From: Desertifilum tharense IPPAS B-1220
Lineage (GTDB): Bacteria > Cyanobacteriota > Cyanobacteriia > Cyanobacteriales > Desertifilaceae
Assembly (NCBI RefSeq): GCF_001746915.1
Contig: NZ_MJGC01000040.1
Coordinates: 1 to 64,000 of the forward strand
DNA: 64,000 nt
Direction: 5' to 3'
This document shows, one piece after another, positions 43,857 through 53,572 of this stretch. A program made the position numbers and the translations under genes. The first letter of the stretch is position 1. Each line of letters begins with the position of its first letter. Under the pieces are notes generated by a model. That model was not told where the DNA came from. It saw only the letters and a list, made by a program, of their open reading frames with translations, and did not search any database.

Positions 43857-44633
43857 TCAGGGGGTCAGAGTTTCCGGAGTTTGCACAGATTGGGCGACGA
43901 GTCGGATAAAATTCTCTTGCGATTCTTGCCAGAACTCAGAAAAACGGTAGCTGCTGGCCCGATAGACGGAGAGATGATCGAACCAGACAATCAGGAGAAC
44001 CAGCGAATAAAAGCAGCGATGGACTAAGTTCGTCAACCTTTGAGATAAGATGGAGCGATTTTTACGAATTTGCTGGAGAAGAAAGACCTGAAAATGCGTG
44101 TGGGCTAACTCATCTTTTTGAATTTGCTGGCACAGGACATTCAGTAAAGGCGATCGCGTGGCTTTTCCTAAAGCTTTATAATAGACCAGCGCGACTAATT
44201 CAGCCGTTAATAACATAATGACGGCTATTTCTAGATCCGTTAACTTTCGCAAGCGCCGAAATAGACTATCTGTCCAATCTTTCTTTGCCCAAACAATCCC
44301 CTGCTGCTGCATAAATCGCCCTAAATCTCTGGCGTGGCGCTGTTCTTCCCCAATAAATCGTTTAATCGTTTCAACAAAAGAGCGATCGCCGCAGCGGGTT
44401 GCATAATCTCGCGCTAACTTCATTAAATGCGCGCCTTCGGAACTTTCACCCAACTGAAACTTTTGAATCGATCGCGAAATCGCCTGCTTTTCTTTCTCCG
44501 TCAGTTGATAGGGATCTTGCCAAGGTAGCGCCTGAAGATGGTTTTGGTTCCAACCAAAATAATCGTGCCAATTGAGTATAGTATTCCCTGAAACAGAACG
44601 GCTAGCGTCCTGCTCTGCTAAAGTAGGATTCAT
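43857..44633 (-). CDS. Ferritin-like di-iron protein
   Basis: Protein of 258 residues with two ExxH motifs on separate helices, E97-x2-H100 in FIGEEQRHARDLG and E175-x2-H178 in KDELAHTHF. Additional acidic candidates are E66 and E145. This is the ligand pattern of ferritin-like di-iron carboxylate proteins. Some hydrophobic segments (about 137-152 and 205-222) could pack on a membrane. It may be an oxidase, desaturase-like or iron-handling protein; nothing allows a choice. It is divergent from the nucleoside-type permease genes. Confidence 0.72.
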   Translation of the reverse strand: MNPTLAEQDASRSVSGNTILNWHDYFGWNQNHLQALPWQDPYQLTEKEKQAISRSIQKFQLGESSEGAHLMKLARDYATRCGDRSFVETIKRFIGEEQRHARDLGRFMQQQGIVWAKKDWTDSLFRRLRKLTDLEIAVIMLLTAELVALVYYKALGKATRSPLLNVLCQQIQKDELAHTHFQVFLLQQIRKNRSILSQRLTNLVHRCFYSLVLLIVWFDHLSVYRASSYRFSEFWQESQENFIRLVAQSVQTPETLTP

Positions 44634-44706
44634 ACTGAGGAAAGCTTGGATGATGGACTAAAAAGGGATTCACAAGCCCATCTAGAGAATCCAGAAATCC
44701 TAGTCA

Positions 44707-45768
44707 ATGAAATTTGTCACCTTGTACCGATCGATGAGCCAATCATTAGTAGTTCGGACTGGATCGCTAATCGTTTCTGTATTATTTATTGTGGTTGCGA
44801 TCCTTTTAGCGGGGGCTTCTCCCCTAGAAGTCGCTACTGCAATGTGGAATGGGGCTTTCGGTACCCCCAATCAATTCGCCCGTCTTCTGGCTACCCTTGC
44901 ACCCTTGTTACTCTGTGCTTGCGGTTTGGTGTTTACCTTCGCCACAGGCCTATATAACTTAGGGATAGAAGGACAGATTATGGCAGGTGCGATCGCCACC
45001 ACCTTCATCTTACGGCTGACCCAAGAGATCCTACCCGCCCCCCTGGTTATCTTACTCGGACTGGGGGCTGGAATTGCAGGCGGCCTGATTTGGGGTTTAC
45101 TCATCGGCTTTCTCAACGTTTACGCCAAAGTTAACGAGATTTTCGCCGGACTGGGTTTAAACTTTGTCGCCCAAGGGTTAGCCTTATATCTCATTTTCGG
45201 TCCTTGGAAGCGTCCCGGCGTTGCATCCATGAGTGGAACCGAATTATTCAACCGCAATTTGTGGCTACCCAATTTTGGCAATACCGAAGCCAGTCCCATT
45301 GCGTTACTGCTGGCTGTTGTGGGCTTAGTTGTCACCCTCAGCGTGATGCGGGGGACTTACTTTGGCTTGCAGTTACAGGCGGTGGGGCGAAACTTGCGGG
45401 CTTCCTACATTCAAGGCATTCCAGCAATTGAGTATTTGATGAGTAGCTTTGCCCTTTGCGGTACCTTTGCTGGGTTAGCAGGGGCGTTGCAAGTCTTAGC
45501 CGTGTTTCATCGTCTGATTCCCAATATCTCCAGTAACCTAGGCTTTTTGGCATTGCTGGTGGTGATGCTGGTGAACTTTAATCCCCTGGGGTTATTACCC
45601 GTTGCTTTCTTCTTTAGTGCCTTAAATATTGGCAGCCTGCAACTCCCCTTAAGTCTCCAACTAGAATCTTCCCTAGCGGGCGTCATTCAGGGAACGCTGG
45701 TGTTATTTGCCCTTCTAGGTCAAAGTTTAAGCGATCGCCTCCCCAAAACGACCCCCGGTAGAAGTTGA
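44707..45768 (+). CDS. ABC transporter permease, nucleoside/simple-sugar type (1)
   Basis: Membrane protein of 353 residues with about nine helices. The motif GLYNLGIEGQIMAG after the third helix is diagnostic of the BmpB/YufP/NupP-like permeases of purine nucleoside importers. A later start at 44734 is possible. With the second permease (45831-46805) it forms the channel pair. No ATP-binding protein or BMP-type binding protein is encoded nearby, so partners lie elsewhere. Confidence 0.88.
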   Translation: MKFVTLYRSMSQSLVVRTGSLIVSVLFIVVAILLAGASPLEVATAMWNGAFGTPNQFARLLATLAPLLLCACGLVFTFATGLYNLGIEGQIMAGAIATTFILRLTQEILPAPLVILLGLGAGIAGGLIWGLLIGFLNVYAKVNEIFAGLGLNFVAQGLALYLIFGPWKRPGVASMSGTELFNRNLWLPNFGNTEASPIALLLAVVGLVVTLSVMRGTYFGLQLQAVGRNLRASYIQGIPAIEYLMSSFALCGTFAGLAGALQVLAVFHRLIPNISSNLGFLALLVVMLVNFNPLGLLPVAFFFSALNIGSLQLPLSLQLESSLAGVIQGTLVLFALLGQSLSDRLPKTTPGRS

Positions 45769-45830
45769 AGCTTCAAAATCTTCCAACCTGATAGAATCCG
45801 CTACAAAACTCAGGCTTCGTCCTAGTCTCT

Positions 45831-46805
45831 ATGGAAACTGCACAACTGATTGCCATTTTAGCCACCGCGATCGCCACTGCTACCCCCCTGGTTTACGCTG
45901 CAATTGGCGAAACGATTACCGAAAAAGCAGGCGTCATTAACCTTTCGGCGGAAGGAACCATCATGCTGTCGGCGATGGTGGCCTTTGCAATCGCCCAAAC
46001 CACCAACAACCTCTTCCTGGGCTTTGCGGGGGCTGCCGCAATGGGCGCTCTAATCGCCCTGATCGTCGCTTTCAGCACCATTACCCTCAAACAATCCCAA
46101 ATAGCGATCGGCTTCGTTCTCGCCCTGCTGTGCAGCGATTTATCGACCTTTTTAGGCAACCCCTTTGTCAGAATTCCGGGCCCCACCGTACCGAGTTGGA
46201 GAATTCCCCTATTGCAAGATATCCCCATTCTCGGCCCGCTTCTGTTTCGCAGCGACCTCTTGGTGTATTCCAGTTTTGCGTTAATTTTCTTGAGTTGGTT
46301 CTTTTTCTATCGCACCCGCAACGGCCTACTTTTACGGGCGATTGGCGAACAACCCGCCGCCGCTTTTGCTAGGGGTGCCAATGTGATTTTCCTGCGCTAC
46401 TTCTATACGCTATTCGGAGGGGCTTTAATGGGGATTGCGGGGGCTGCTTTTTCCCTAGACTTTAAAGCAGGCTGGAGCTATCGTCACACGGCAGGTTATG
46501 GTTGGATTGCGCTCGCAATTGTGATTTTTGGCGGTTGGAATCCTTTAAAAGTAGCACTGGGGGCTTATTTATTTGGCATTCTGCAATCTTTAGCCAGTCT
46601 TGCCCAAAGTACCATTCCTCAGATTCCCACCCAGGTTTTCTCCGTCGCCCCATTTGTGCTAATGATTCTTGTATTAGCCCTAACAGGAGGAGATTGGATC
46701 GATCGCTTGCTTGCGCCTCTCCCCCTAAGCTGGCGGCGTCCCCTCGCCCAAGCCTTGCAAGCCACGCCCCCTGCTTCTTTAGGCAAAGCGTTTGAACAGG
46801 ATTAA
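45831..46805 (+). CDS. ABC transporter permease, nucleoside/simple-sugar type (2)
   Basis: Membrane protein of 324 residues, the YufQ/NupQ-like partner. Helices alternate with the family motif VINLSAEGTIMLSAM near 36-50 and IAIVIFGGWNPLKVALGAYLFG. It is 62 bases downstream of the first permease and is read with it. Together they probably import nucleosides or a related compound. The stop overlaps the convergent response-regulator stop. Confidence 0.88.
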   Translation: METAQLIAILATAIATATPLVYAAIGETITEKAGVINLSAEGTIMLSAMVAFAIAQTTNNLFLGFAGAAAMGALIALIVAFSTITLKQSQIAIGFVLALLCSDLSTFLGNPFVRIPGPTVPSWRIPLLQDIPILGPLLFRSDLLVYSSFALIFLSWFFFYRTRNGLLLRAIGEQPAAAFARGANVIFLRYFYTLFGGALMGIAGAAFSLDFKAGWSYRHTAGYGWIALAIVIFGGWNPLKVALGAYLFGILQSLASLAQSTIPQIPTQVFSVAPFVLMILVLALTGGDWIDRLLAPLPLSWRRPLAQALQATPPASLGKAFEQD

Positions 46806-47476
46806 GGAAGATTTTCCCATCCCTGGTGCAAGGCAAGAACGGCAGCAGAAGTGCGATCGCGAACTCCTAATTTTTGTAGAATCGCATGAACGTGAACCCG
46901 TACTGTCCCGATAGCAATGTGCAAAGTTTCAGCAATTTCTTGGTTATTTTTACCGGCTGCAATCAAAGCCAGAATTTCCTGTTCCCGGCGCGTGAGAGTA
47001 TGGATTAAGCTTACGTCAACCTCTGGTACGGGAATGACTTGACGCGACATCGCCGCCCGAATTTCTGCCGTTACGGTGCGATCCCACCAGGAAGCCCCCG
47101 CCGCCACCGAACGCAAGGCTAAAATTAAAGCTTCTGCTTCAATCCCTTTGAGGCAATAACCCGAAGCCCCCGCTGCAATTAAGCGTTCGATTAAAGTTTT
47201 TTGGGAATGGGAAGTCAAAATCAAAATAGGAATTTGGGGATGTTGTTGTTTAATCTGGCGACAGGCTTCAACGCCGCCAATTCCGGGGAGTCCCACATCT
47301 AATAAAACGACATCGGGTTGATAGCGCTGGGTGAATTCAATGGCGGTTTCCCCATCGATGGCTTCTGCAATAATTTCAATTCCGACTTCCGTTTGCAAGC
47401 GCGTTTGCAAACCTAAACGAAAGAGTTCGTCGTCTTCTACCAATAAAACTCGCAGGTTTGCCATTTCAACCTTCAT
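46802..47476 (-). CDS. NarL/FixJ-family response regulator
   Basis: Protein of 224 residues from the ATG at 47476, which shares one base with the stop of the kinase gene (TGATG), so the two are translationally coupled. A longer frame to 47557 would overlap the kinase. The receiver is at about 8-122 with acidic pocket E14/D15, phosphoacceptor D60 in DVVLLDVGLPG, and K110 region LKG. The LuxR-type helix-turn-helix is at about 155-215 (LTRREQEILALIAAGKNNQEIAETL). It should bind DNA when phosphorylated by the adjacent kinase. Targets are unknown. It sits beside, and divergent from, the kdp genes. Confidence 0.9.
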   Translation of the reverse strand: MKVEMANLRVLLVEDDELFRLGLQTRLQTEVGIEIIAEAIDGETAIEFTQRYQPDVVLLDVGLPGIGGVEACRQIKQQHPQIPILILTSHSQKTLIERLIAAGASGYCLKGIEAEALILALRSVAAGASWWDRTVTAEIRAAMSRQVIPVPEVDVSLIHTLTRREQEILALIAAGKNNQEIAETLHIAIGTVRVHVHAILQKLGVRDRTSAAVLALHQGWENLP

Positions 47477-48567
47477 CAAACTGAAGACAATAGGGGTGAA
47501 ATTGCGGGTAGACGAAACGCAAATAGCGCTCCGGTGGGCTGGCGATTTTCTGCCCAAATGATTCCTTCATGGGCTTGAACAATCTGCCGAGTTAAGTATA
47601 AGCCCAAACCCGATCCTTTGGCTTGGCGATCGCTATGACCTTGGTAAAATCGCTCAAACAGGAGCGGGATCTCGTCGGCGCTCATCCCCGGCCCGCGATC
47701 GCCCACTTTAACCACGTGGGTGCTACCATCGGATTCGAGGATAATTTCGACTTTACTCCCGCGCGGGGCATGGTTGATGGCATTGGCAATTAAGTTCGCA
47801 AAGACGCGCTGAAGCTGCAAGGAGTCGCCTTTTGTCCAGAAGTGTTGGCGAAAATCGGATGCTCCATAATTGAGAACTATATAGACGTTGCGCGATCGCC
47901 CTAATTCGGTTAAAGTTGCGATCGCTTCATCGGCGAGGGTTGCTAAGTTGACGGCTGAGAGATTGAGATGCAAGCCTTCGGTATCGTTGCGATAGACATC
48001 GAGTAAGGTTTCAACTAATTGCACGGAGGAACGGTGGGATTTCTGCATCATTCCTAAAACGCGCTGTTGTATGGGGGTAATGTCGCCAAATTGCCCTTTT
48101 TCAAAGGATTTTAAGGTTTCAATAGCACCAAGAAGGGGCGTTTTTAAATCGTGGGTGAGGGTGGAAACAAAGTTTTCGCGAATGCTGGCGAGTTGGGCTT
48201 GGGCTTGGAGTTGCGCTTGCTGGCGGGCGATGGCTTCTTCGTAGCGACGATTGCGATCGCTTAACCAGGCAGTCACAATTAATGCTAAGGTCGCGATTAA
48301 CCGATTGGCAAGGGTCGGTACGGCAGAAAGGTGAACTTCTGGAACCCATAAGTTCAGCAATGTCAGAAAGACGGCTAATAAGGTGACTTGATAAGCGGTA
48401 ATGCGTTTTAGCCGAGAATGCACCAATAAAATAATGCCGCTGTAAAGGTAGCCAAAAACATACTCGGAAGGGGTTAAATATTCTAAGGCAATGACGATCA
48501 AACATAAGCCTGTCACGATTATTTGGGCTTGCCAGACGGAAGGATTAAACCGCTTATCCTGTTTCAT
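47476..48567 (-). CDS. Membrane sensor histidine kinase
   Basis: Protein of 363 residues from the ATG at 48567, where an AAGGA lies nine bases upstream; a TTG at 48612 would add fifteen residues. The N-terminus has four or five helices (about 12-100) with hardly any extracytoplasmic domain. A coiled coil follows and then HisKA with H139 in THDLKTPLLG. The ATPase has NLIANAINHAP, DRGPGM and GSGLGLYL. The cognate regulator overlaps its end. A HisKA-type kinase with a NarL-type regulator is an uncommon pairing. It is divergent from kdpA, with about 330 bases between. Confidence 0.9.
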   Translation of the reverse strand: MKQDKRFNPSVWQAQIIVTGLCLIVIALEYLTPSEYVFGYLYSGIILLVHSRLKRITAYQVTLLAVFLTLLNLWVPEVHLSAVPTLANRLIATLALIVTAWLSDRNRRYEEAIARQQAQLQAQAQLASIRENFVSTLTHDLKTPLLGAIETLKSFEKGQFGDITPIQQRVLGMMQKSHRSSVQLVETLLDVYRNDTEGLHLNLSAVNLATLADEAIATLTELGRSRNVYIVLNYGASDFRQHFWTKGDSLQLQRVFANLIANAINHAPRGSKVEIILESDGSTHVVKVGDRGPGMSADEIPLLFERFYQGHSDRQAKGSGLGLYLTRQIVQAHEGIIWAENRQPTGALFAFRLPAISPLLSSV

Positions 48568-48899
48568 TATATTTTTCCTTTGTTTACTCTTGACGAGGCA
48601 ATTATTTATCAAAGTTTATGCGATTTAAATTGTTATTTTATGTCAGACTACTAGATTAATCTGCAAATTCTTTTATTTAACAATCTACACAAAAAGTTTA
48701 GCCTCTATATCTCTAAGTATAGACAGAAAATTTATTCAAAATAGATTGCTCAATTGATGGCAAACCCTGGCGCTTCGTCAACAATAGAAGGGTCATCAAA
48801 CGCTTCAGCTCGCTTGATAGATTAATTTCACCTCTCTCAAGCAGAGCTTTTCTAGAATCTGCTGACCTAAGAATGCCATTTTATGCCCGATAAACTTCC
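48568..48899. other. Divergent region between kinase and kdpA
   Basis: About 330 AT-rich bases that should hold the kdp promoter and that of the two-component genes. No clear inverted-repeat operator could be picked out by eye, and there is no supported frame on either strand. Confidence 0.4.
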
Positions 48900-50585
48900 A
48901 TGTTTTTAGAATTTTTATCAATTGGAATCGTGCTACTGATTTTAGTAGCAATTTTTGCACCCTTTGGGGGGTATATGGCACGGGTTTTTCAAGGCGAAAA
49001 AACCTGGCTAGACCCCCTAATGAGTCCTCTAGAATCCCGAATTCTACAGCTTTTTGGGACTCGACCCCATCGGAGTATGACCGGATGGCAGTATGCCCGC
49101 GCCGTGCTATATAGCAATCTGGCAATGGGGATTTTTGTATTTCTGATTCTGATTTTTCAAGGCTTTCTTCCCCTGAATCCGACCGGCTTAACAGCCCCTA
49201 GCTGGGATTTAGCCCTGCATACCACAATCTCGTTTGTCACCAACACCAACCAACAGCATTATTCCGGGGAAACCACCTATACCTATGCCTCGCAAATGTG
49301 GGGATTGGGATATTTAATGTTTACTTCGGCAGCCACCGGAATTGCAGTTGCGATCGCCTTTATTCGCGGCTTAAGCGGCAAACCTCTGGGCAACTTCTAT
49401 CTTGACCTCACCCTGGCAATTACTCGCATTTTATTACCAATTTCCCTGGTCGGGGCAATTGTTCTGCTAGGGCTGGGCGTCCCGGAAACCTTAGCGGGAC
49501 CTGCGATCGCCACAACCTTAGAAGGTCAAACTCAGTATATCGCTCGCGGCCCGGTTGCCCACTTTGAAATTATCAAAGAACTCGGAGAAAACGGCGGCGG
49601 CTTCTTTGGGATTAACTCTGCCCATCCTTACGAGAACCCCAACAACCTCACCAACCTGATTGAAAACGTCATCATGCTGTGCATCCCCGTAGGGCTAATT
49701 TATACCTATGGCGCGATCGCAGGCAACAAAAAACAAGGATGGCTGATTTTCTGGATGGTGTGGATTCTGTTTGCCATCTTAGTTGGAATCAGCGCGATCG
49801 CCGAATCTCAAGGCAACCCCGAAATTAACGCCCTCCTCGGTTCCTCCCAACCCAACCTTGAAGGCAAAGAAACCCGCTTTGGCTGGGCTTTAACCGCCCT
49901 ATGGGCCGTCAGTACCACCGGAACCATGTGCGGTGCAGTCAACGGAATGCATGATTCCCTCATGCCCCTCAGCGGCTTTACTACCTTATCCAACCTCTTC
50001 CTACAAATTGTTTGGGGAGGTCAAGGCACCGGAACCGCCTACCTATTTGTCTACCTGATTTTAACCGTCTTCCTCACCGGATTAATGGTAGGGCGTACCC
50101 CAGAACTATTCGGTCGCAAAATTGAAAAACGCGAAATCGTCCTTGCTAGCATTATCCTCCTAGTTCACCCCATCGCCATCTTAATTCCGGGTGCCATTAC
50201 CCTCGCCTTCCCCGAAACCCTCGCCGGAATTACCAACCCAGGCTTTCATGGCCTCTCGCAAGTCGTCTACGAATACGCCTCTGCCGCCGCCAATAACGGT
50301 TCCGGCTTTGAAGGTCTTGATGACGATACCCTCTGGTGGAACCTCAGCGCCAGTTTTAGCTTGCTTGCAGGTCGCTATATCCCGATTATTGCCCTGCTGC
50401 TGCTAGCCGATAGCCTCTCGCGCAAGCAACCCGTCCCCGAAACCCCAGGAACCTTGCGAACCGATAGCATCCTCTTCACCAGCGTCACGGCGGGGGCTAT
50501 TGTCATTCTCGGCGCTTTAACCTTTTTCCCCGTTCTCACCCTTGGCCCCATTGCGGAAGGCTTTCAACTCGCCACAGGTCTGTAA
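48900..50585 (+). CDS. kdpA: Potassium-transporting ATPase subunit A
   Basis: Protein of 561 residues with about ten membrane helices, the potassium channel-like subunit of the KdpFABC pump. Selectivity-filter-like segments include [32 protein letters not shown] and [17 protein letters not shown], and NNGSGFEGL near the end. It takes up K+ with high affinity when external potassium is scarce. It starts the rightward kdpA-B-F-C-D set; kdpB begins three bases after its stop. Confidence 0.97.
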   Translation: MFLEFLSIGIVLLILVAIFAPFGGYMARVFQGEKTWLDPLMSPLESRILQLFGTRPHRSMTGWQYARAVLYSNLAMGIFVFLILIFQGFLPLNPTGLTAPSWDLALHTTISFVTNTNQQHYSGETTYTYASQMWGLGYLMFTSAATGIAVAIAFIRGLSGKPLGNFYLDLTLAITRILLPISLVGAIVLLGLGVPETLAGPAIATTLEGQTQYIARGPVAHFEIIKELGENGGGFFGINSAHPYENPNNLTNLIENVIMLCIPVGLIYTYGAIAGNKKQGWLIFWMVWILFAILVGISAIAESQGNPEINALLGSSQPNLEGKETRFGWALTALWAVSTTGTMCGAVNGMHDSLMPLSGFTTLSNLFLQIVWGGQGTGTAYLFVYLILTVFLTGLMVGRTPELFGRKIEKREIVLASIILLVHPIAILIPGAITLAFPETLAGITNPGFHGLSQVVYEYASAAANNGSGFEGLDDDTLWWNLSASFSLLAGRYIPIIALLLLADSLSRKQPVPETPGTLRTDSILFTSVTAGAIVILGALTFFPVLTLGPIAEGFQLATGL

Positions 50586-50588
50586 CCC

Positions 50589-52640
50589 ATGAATACCAAA
50601 AAACGACATAAACCCCAAGTTGACACCACCGGATTGTATCAACGGGCGATTCGCCAAGCCTTTGTTAAACTTCATCCCCGCCAGATGGCCAAAAATCCCG
50701 TCATGTTTCTGGTGTGGGTGGGAACGCTAATTTGCGCGCTTTTAACCCTGTTTCCCGCCCTATTTGGTCCGGCTTCCGGAGAAAACCCACGGCTATTTAA
50801 TGGCTTAGTCACCGTTATTTTGCTGTTTACCCTGCTGTTTGCCAACTTTGCTGAAGCCGTCGCTGAAGGACGCGGAAAAGCCCAAGCCGACTCCTTGCGG
50901 GCCACCAAAGCTGATACAAAAGCCTGCAAAGTCCTTGATGATGGGGACACTCAATTTGTGAGTTCCACAGAACTCCGTCAAGGCAACCTGATTAAAGTGG
51001 CGGCGGGTGAGATGATTCCCGTTGATGGAGAAGTCATCGATGGGGTGGCTTCAGTTGACGAATCAGCCATTACTGGAGAATCGGCCCCGGTTTTAAAAGA
51101 ACCCGGTTCCGATATGGCCAGTTCGGTGACGGGGGGAACGTGCATTGTCTCCGATGAATTGGTGATTCGCGTCACCGCAGACCCCGGAAAAGGTTTCCTT
51201 GACCGGATGATTGCCTTAGTTGAAGGGGCCCAAAGAACAAAAACCCCAAATGAAATTGCCCTAACGGTTCTCTTGGCCGTATTAACCCAAGTTTTCTTAA
51301 TTGTGGTAGCCACTTTACCCCCGTTTGCCGATTACGTGCAAAACCCGGTGGGGGTGGTGGTTCTGATTGCCCTGCTGGTGGCGCTAATTCCGACGACGAT
51401 TGGCGGATTGCTGAGTGCTATTGGGATTGCGGGGATGGATAGGGTTGCCCAGTTTAATGTGGTGGCGACTTCAGGGCGGGCGGTGGAAGCCTGCGGGGAT
51501 GTGAATACCCTCGTTTTAGATAAGACGGGCACTATTACCCTAGGAAACCGCTTGGCGGAGGAGTTTATTCCCGTTAACGGTTATTCGCTGCAAGAGGTGG
51601 CGAATGTAGCCTTAGCCGCCAGTCTTTTTGACCAAACGCCAGAGGGTAAATCTATTGTCCGCTTGGCAGAAAAGATGAATGCTCAGTTAAATTTTGGCAG
51701 AAACGCCGCCGAAGGGGTGGAGTTTTCCGCAAGAACGCGGATGAGTGGCACGAATTTACCCGATGGGGGAGAAGTTCGCAAAGGGGCGGTAGATGCGATT
51801 AAGGGGTTTGTCCGTTCCCGTGGCGGCCAGTTATGCCCAGAATTAGATGCTGCTTATAAAAGCGTTTCCGAGATGGGGGGAACGCCTTTGGCGGTTGCCT
51901 ATGAAAGCGAAATTTATGGGGTGATTTATCTTAAGGACATAATTAAGCCGGGAATGCGCGAACGGTTCGATCAGTTACGCCGCATGGGGGTTCGGACGGT
52001 GATGCTGACGGGAGATAACCGGATTACGGCGCGAGTGATTGCGAAAGAAGCCGGGGTGGATGATTTTATTGCCGAAGCGACTCCAGAGGACAAGATTCAG
52101 GCGATTAAGGACGAACAAGCCCAAGGGAAGTTAGTGGCAATGACGGGGGATGGAACTAATGACGCCCCAGCTTTAGCCCAAGCCAATGTCGGGTTAGCGA
52201 TGAATTCGGGAACTCAGGCGGCGAAGGAAGCGGCGAATATGGTGGATTTGGATTCTGACCCCACGAAGCTGATCGATTTGGTGACGATTGGCAAGCAGTT
52301 GTTGATTACTCGCGGGGCGTTAACGACGTTTTCGTTAGCGAATGATATCGCCAAGTATTTCGCGATTTTACCGGCGATGTTTGCCGGGGTGGGGATTGGC
52401 AGTCTCAATGTTATGGGTCTTGCTAGCGCCCAATCGGCGGTGTTATCAGCCCTGCTTTATAACGCTTTGATTATTCCGGCGTTGATTCCCTTGGCGTTAA
52501 AAGGAGTCAAGTTTAGACCGTTAAGCGCGAATCAGCTACTTCAGCGCAATATTTTGATCTACGGCTTGGGAGGTGCGATCGCGCCCTTTATGGCCATTAA
52601 GTTACTCGATGTTTTGATTGCAGCCGTAGGACTGGCATAA
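50589..52640 (+). CDS. kdpB: Potassium-transporting ATPase subunit B
   Basis: P-type ATPase of 683 residues. The phosphorylation site is D311 in DKTGT (311-315). The TGES-type actuator motif is ITGESAPV, the nucleotide domain has KGAVDAIK, and [15 protein letters not shown] closes the phosphorylation domain. It hydrolyses ATP to drive K+ uptake through KdpA. All catalytic motifs are intact. The spacing to both neighbours is three bases, so the operon is tight. Confidence 0.98.
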   Translation: MNTKKRHKPQVDTTGLYQRAIRQAFVKLHPRQMAKNPVMFLVWVGTLICALLTLFPALFGPASGENPRLFNGLVTVILLFTLLFANFAEAVAEGRGKAQADSLRATKADTKACKVLDDGDTQFVSSTELRQGNLIKVAAGEMIPVDGEVIDGVASVDESAITGESAPVLKEPGSDMASSVTGGTCIVSDELVIRVTADPGKGFLDRMIALVEGAQRTKTPNEIALTVLLAVLTQVFLIVVATLPPFADYVQNPVGVVVLIALLVALIPTTIGGLLSAIGIAGMDRVAQFNVVATSGRAVEACGDVNTLVLDKTGTITLGNRLAEEFIPVNGYSLQEVANVALAASLFDQTPEGKSIVRLAEKMNAQLNFGRNAAEGVEFSARTRMSGTNLPDGGEVRKGAVDAIKGFVRSRGGQLCPELDAAYKSVSEMGGTPLAVAYESEIYGVIYLKDIIKPGMRERFDQLRRMGVRTVMLTGDNRITARVIAKEAGVDDFIAEATPEDKIQAIKDEQAQGKLVAMTGDGTNDAPALAQANVGLAMNSGTQAAKEAANMVDLDSDPTKLIDLVTIGKQLLITRGALTTFSLANDIAKYFAILPAMFAGVGIGSLNVMGLASAQSAVLSALLYNALIIPALIPLALKGVKFRPLSANQLLQRNILIYGLGGAIAPFMAIKLLDVLIAAVGLA

Positions 52641-52661
52641 ATCTTGGAGGCGAACTCAACT

Positions 52662-52883
52662 ATGCAGTTATGGAATTTTCGAGAACTCTGCAAGCCCAAA
52701 CCCCTTGCAATTCGGTTATTTTTAGCGATGTGTTTGAATGGGGCGATCGCGCCTATCGTCTACGCAGCAACGGGCGATGAGGTGACGCGCCGCGCTGCCT
52801 ATGCCTTGGGCTTTTTGGGGTTAGTTGTTTTGGGGCTATCGATCTATTTATGGGTTGCGATCCTTCAACCCGAACGATTTTAA
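52662..52883 (+). CDS. kdpF: KdpF-like small subunit (KdpG of Anabaena)
   Basis: From the ATG at 52662 this gives 73 residues (79 from the earlier ATG at 52644). Its C-terminal half, GLVVLGLSIYLWVAILQPERF, matches the single helix plus LxPExF end of KdpF, the small stabilising subunit. An N-terminal hydrophobic helix (about 20-35) is extra, with a polar loop between. In Anabaena the gene at this place has been called kdpG. It lies between kdpB and kdpC, as expected. Confidence 0.75.
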   Translation: MQLWNFRELCKPKPLAIRLFLAMCLNGAIAPIVYAATGDEVTRRAAYALGFLGLVVLGLSIYLWVAILQPERF

Positions 52884-52903
52884 CAAGGTCAGGATTTTTA
52901 ACC

Positions 52904-53473
52904 ATGAGAGAATTTTTAATGAGTCTTAAAGCCACTGTGGTGTTTTGGATTTTGACCGCTTTGATTTATCCGTTGATCGTGATTGGGCTTGGCTTCTTAT
53001 TGCCCTATCAAGCCAATGGCAGTTTAATTCAAAACGACCAAGGGCAAATCGTGGGATCGGCATTGATTGGACAAACCTTTCAGGCTGATAACTACTTTTG
53101 GAGTCGCCCTTCTGCGATCGCCTACAGCGAAACCGCCGAAGCCGTGCCGACAGGACTGTCTGGGGCCAGTAATTTAGCCCCTGGCAACCCAGAACTGATT
53201 GAACGAGTACAAGCCGATATCCAGCGCTTAGGGGCGGCTCAAATTCAACCCGCTGCGGATTTAATCTACACTTCTGGATCGGGTCTAGATCCGCATATTA
53301 GCCCGGATGCTGCGATCGGACAAATCGATCGAGTTTCCCAAGCCCGAAATCTGCCCCCCAATCAACTGACTTCTTTGATTGAAGAGTACACAGAAGGTCG
53401 ATTTTTAGGAATCTTTGGCGAACCTGGGGTCAATGTTTTGCAGTTAAATTTAGCCTTGGATCGCCTCCCTTAA
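52904..53473 (+). CDS. kdpC: Potassium-transporting ATPase subunit C
   Basis: Protein of 189 residues from the ATG at 52904; the longer frame from 52850 overlaps kdpF. One N-terminal membrane helix (about 12-35) is followed by a periplasmic domain with GSALIGQTF, YFWSRPSAIAYSETA, TGLSGASNLAPGNPEL and SGSGLDPHISPDAA. KdpC is the subunit thought to assist ATP binding and complex assembly. It completes the kdpA-B-F-C set. Confidence 0.95.
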   Translation: MREFLMSLKATVVFWILTALIYPLIVIGLGFLLPYQANGSLIQNDQGQIVGSALIGQTFQADNYFWSRPSAIAYSETAEAVPTGLSGASNLAPGNPELIERVQADIQRLGAAQIQPAADLIYTSGSGLDPHISPDAAIGQIDRVSQARNLPPNQLTSLIEEYTEGRFLGIFGEPGVNVLQLNLALDRLP

Positions 53474-53520
53474 AACTTCTGGCGTAGCCTTGGCTAAAAA
53501 TACACATTGCTTTGAGAAGG

Positions 53521-53550
53521 GTTGGGTTTCAGTCTCTTTGTGCCCAACCT
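53521..53550. repeat. Half copy of the GTTGGGTTTC inverted repeat
   Basis: GTTGGGTTTC followed 12 bases later by CCCAACCT resembles the right half of the 75-base element at 28958-29032. It lies in the gap between kdpC and the KdpD-like gene. Confidence 0.5.
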
Positions 53551-53572
53551 TCCAGTCCATCGGTCAATTTTT

